NCBI GenBank assembly: GCA_020353135.1
Contig: CP070688.1
Coordinates: 2,687,878 to 2,695,287 of the forward strand
Length of the DNA stretch: 7,410 nucleotides
Source of the DNA: Chloroflexota bacterium
GTDB taxonomy: Bacteria; Chloroflexota; Anaerolineae; Promineifilales; Promineifilaceae
Direction: 5' to 3'
The notes beneath the pieces are model-generated. The model had not been told where the DNA came from. It saw only the letters and a program-made list of their open reading frames with translations, and did not search any database. Below are positions 6,882 to 7,410 of the stretch, one piece after another (positions within the stretch are counted from its first letter, which is position 1; each line of letters starts with the position of its first letter). Position numbers and translations under genes: made by a program.

Positions 6882-7410
6882 TCAGTTGACCGCCAGCCTG
6901 ATAGCGCTGGCGACGTACTCATTGTAAGCAGACAGCAGGCGGCGCGCCAGGGGACCCGGCCGGCCGCCGGCCACGACCTGTCCGGCGACATTGACGATAG
7001 GGACAATCGCCCGAGACGAACTACTCAAGGCGCATTCGTCCAGGCGGCCTACCTCGTCAATGTGCACCGCCTCCAGGCGCACGGGAATGGCCAAATCCTC
7101 GGCTACATTAAGGACGATTCTGCGGGCGATCCCTTCTAATACACCTGAGCCGGCCGTCCAGAGAACGCCGCCTTTCACCGCATAGAAATTACTGGTCGTG
7201 CCCTCCAGGATAAAGCCATCCGGATCGAGCATGAGACACTCGTAGACGTCCGGATTGTCCACCAAATAAGACCGGCGCTCGCGCGCAAACTGAGCTAGCT
7301 TCGCCTTCGGCAACTCCCTGGTTAGCCGGTCGGCAATGGCCACGCTCACGCCAGAACGATATGCCGCTTCGGGTACCGGGTCGAAGGGAAATAGTCCGAT
7401 CAACTCGCGA
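6882..7410 (-). CDS. Class IV (fold-type IV) PLP-dependent aminotransferase, N-terminally cut by the window
   Basis: About 175 residues of the C-terminal part are present; family members have about 270-300, so roughly 100 N-terminal residues lie beyond the right edge. The TTG at 7403 is internal, because the frame stays open to the edge. Residues here count from that codon. Signatures of branched-chain aminotransferase / aminodeoxychorismate lyase proteins: K35 in PKAKLAQF, the probable PLP-binding lysine; E67-GTTSNFYAV, whose Glu contacts the PLP ring nitrogen and whose loop holds the phosphate; GSGVLEGIARR (85-95), the C-terminal phosphate-binding turn; and SSSSRAIVPI (127-136). The reaction is either amino-group exchange with branched-chain or D-amino acids, or release of 4-aminobenzoate for folate. 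The substrate-defining N-terminal part is missing, so I give no symbol. It is the upstream partner of the peroxiredoxin gene, 38 nt away. Confidence 0.9.
   Translation of the reverse strand, partial: RELIGLFPFDPVPEAAYRSGVSVAIADRLTRELPKAKLAQFARERRSYLVDNPDVYECLMLDPDGFILEGTTSNFYAVKGGVLWTAGSGVLEGIARRIVLNVAEDLAIPVRLEAVHIDEVGRLDECALSSSSRAIVPIVNVAGQVVAGGRPGPLARRLLSAYNEYVASAIRLAVN

Noticed and set aside
7401..7403. TTG at 7403 as the start of the aminotransferase
   Set aside because: The frame remains open to the edge, and the fragment is about 100 residues shorter than family members.

Overview
The window carries five protein genes: three on the + strand (two cell-surface proteins and a large polytopic membrane protein), then two on the - strand (a thiol peroxidase and a PLP aminotransferase) that converge on them. 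The DNA is rich in G+C. Several traits suggest a member of the Chloroflexota, in the Anaerolineae/Caldilineae/Ardenticatenia range: a surface protein with a Thr/Pro linker of the 'TNTP...TPTP' kind, an N-terminal 'NLLxNPSFE' domain joined to LysM or SdrD-B-like modules, and a PTPS-related membrane protein with 'FPWRFL' and tandem C-terminal Ig-like repeats. This placement rests on remembered family style, not on a search.

Positions 1-3053 hold two tandem paralogues. Each has a signal peptide, an N-terminal jelly-roll-like domain starting 'NLL(T/P)NPSFE', a variable middle, an SdrD-B-like Ig domain with a DxNxxGxxDxxE motif and two cysteines exactly 47 residues apart, a low-complexity stalk, and one C-terminal membrane helix with a short tail. 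The middle differs: the first paralogue has a LysM domain and a Glu/Ala/Pro linker, the second a 50-residue Pro/Thr linker. The first gene has lost its start codon to the window edge.

Positions 3118-6285 encode a 1055-residue membrane protein. Its first ~445 residues resemble the PTPS-related, GT-C-like membrane family. A soluble domain, two more helices and three related beta-rich repeats follow. Gaps of 67 and 64 nt and a shared strand make one transcription unit of the three + strand genes plausible. A GT-C-like enzyme beside secreted proteins with a Thr-rich stalk would fit envelope glycan or glycoprotein work, but that is inference.

Positions 6286-6384 separate the convergent gene sets and hold an array of 15-bp units, each nearly an inverted repeat (ACTGGC-TT-GCCAGT). 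Downstream on the - strand lie an atypical 2-Cys peroxiredoxin of the Bcp type (6385-6843) and, 38 nt upstream of it, the C-terminal part of a fold-type IV PLP aminotransferase (6882 to the window end). They look like two housekeeping genes read together.

I see no RNA genes, transposons, CRISPR arrays or phage genes. The most notable items are the module exchange between the two surface paralogues, their conserved cysteine pair, the possible functional link to the GT-C-like protein, and the palindromic intergenic repeat.
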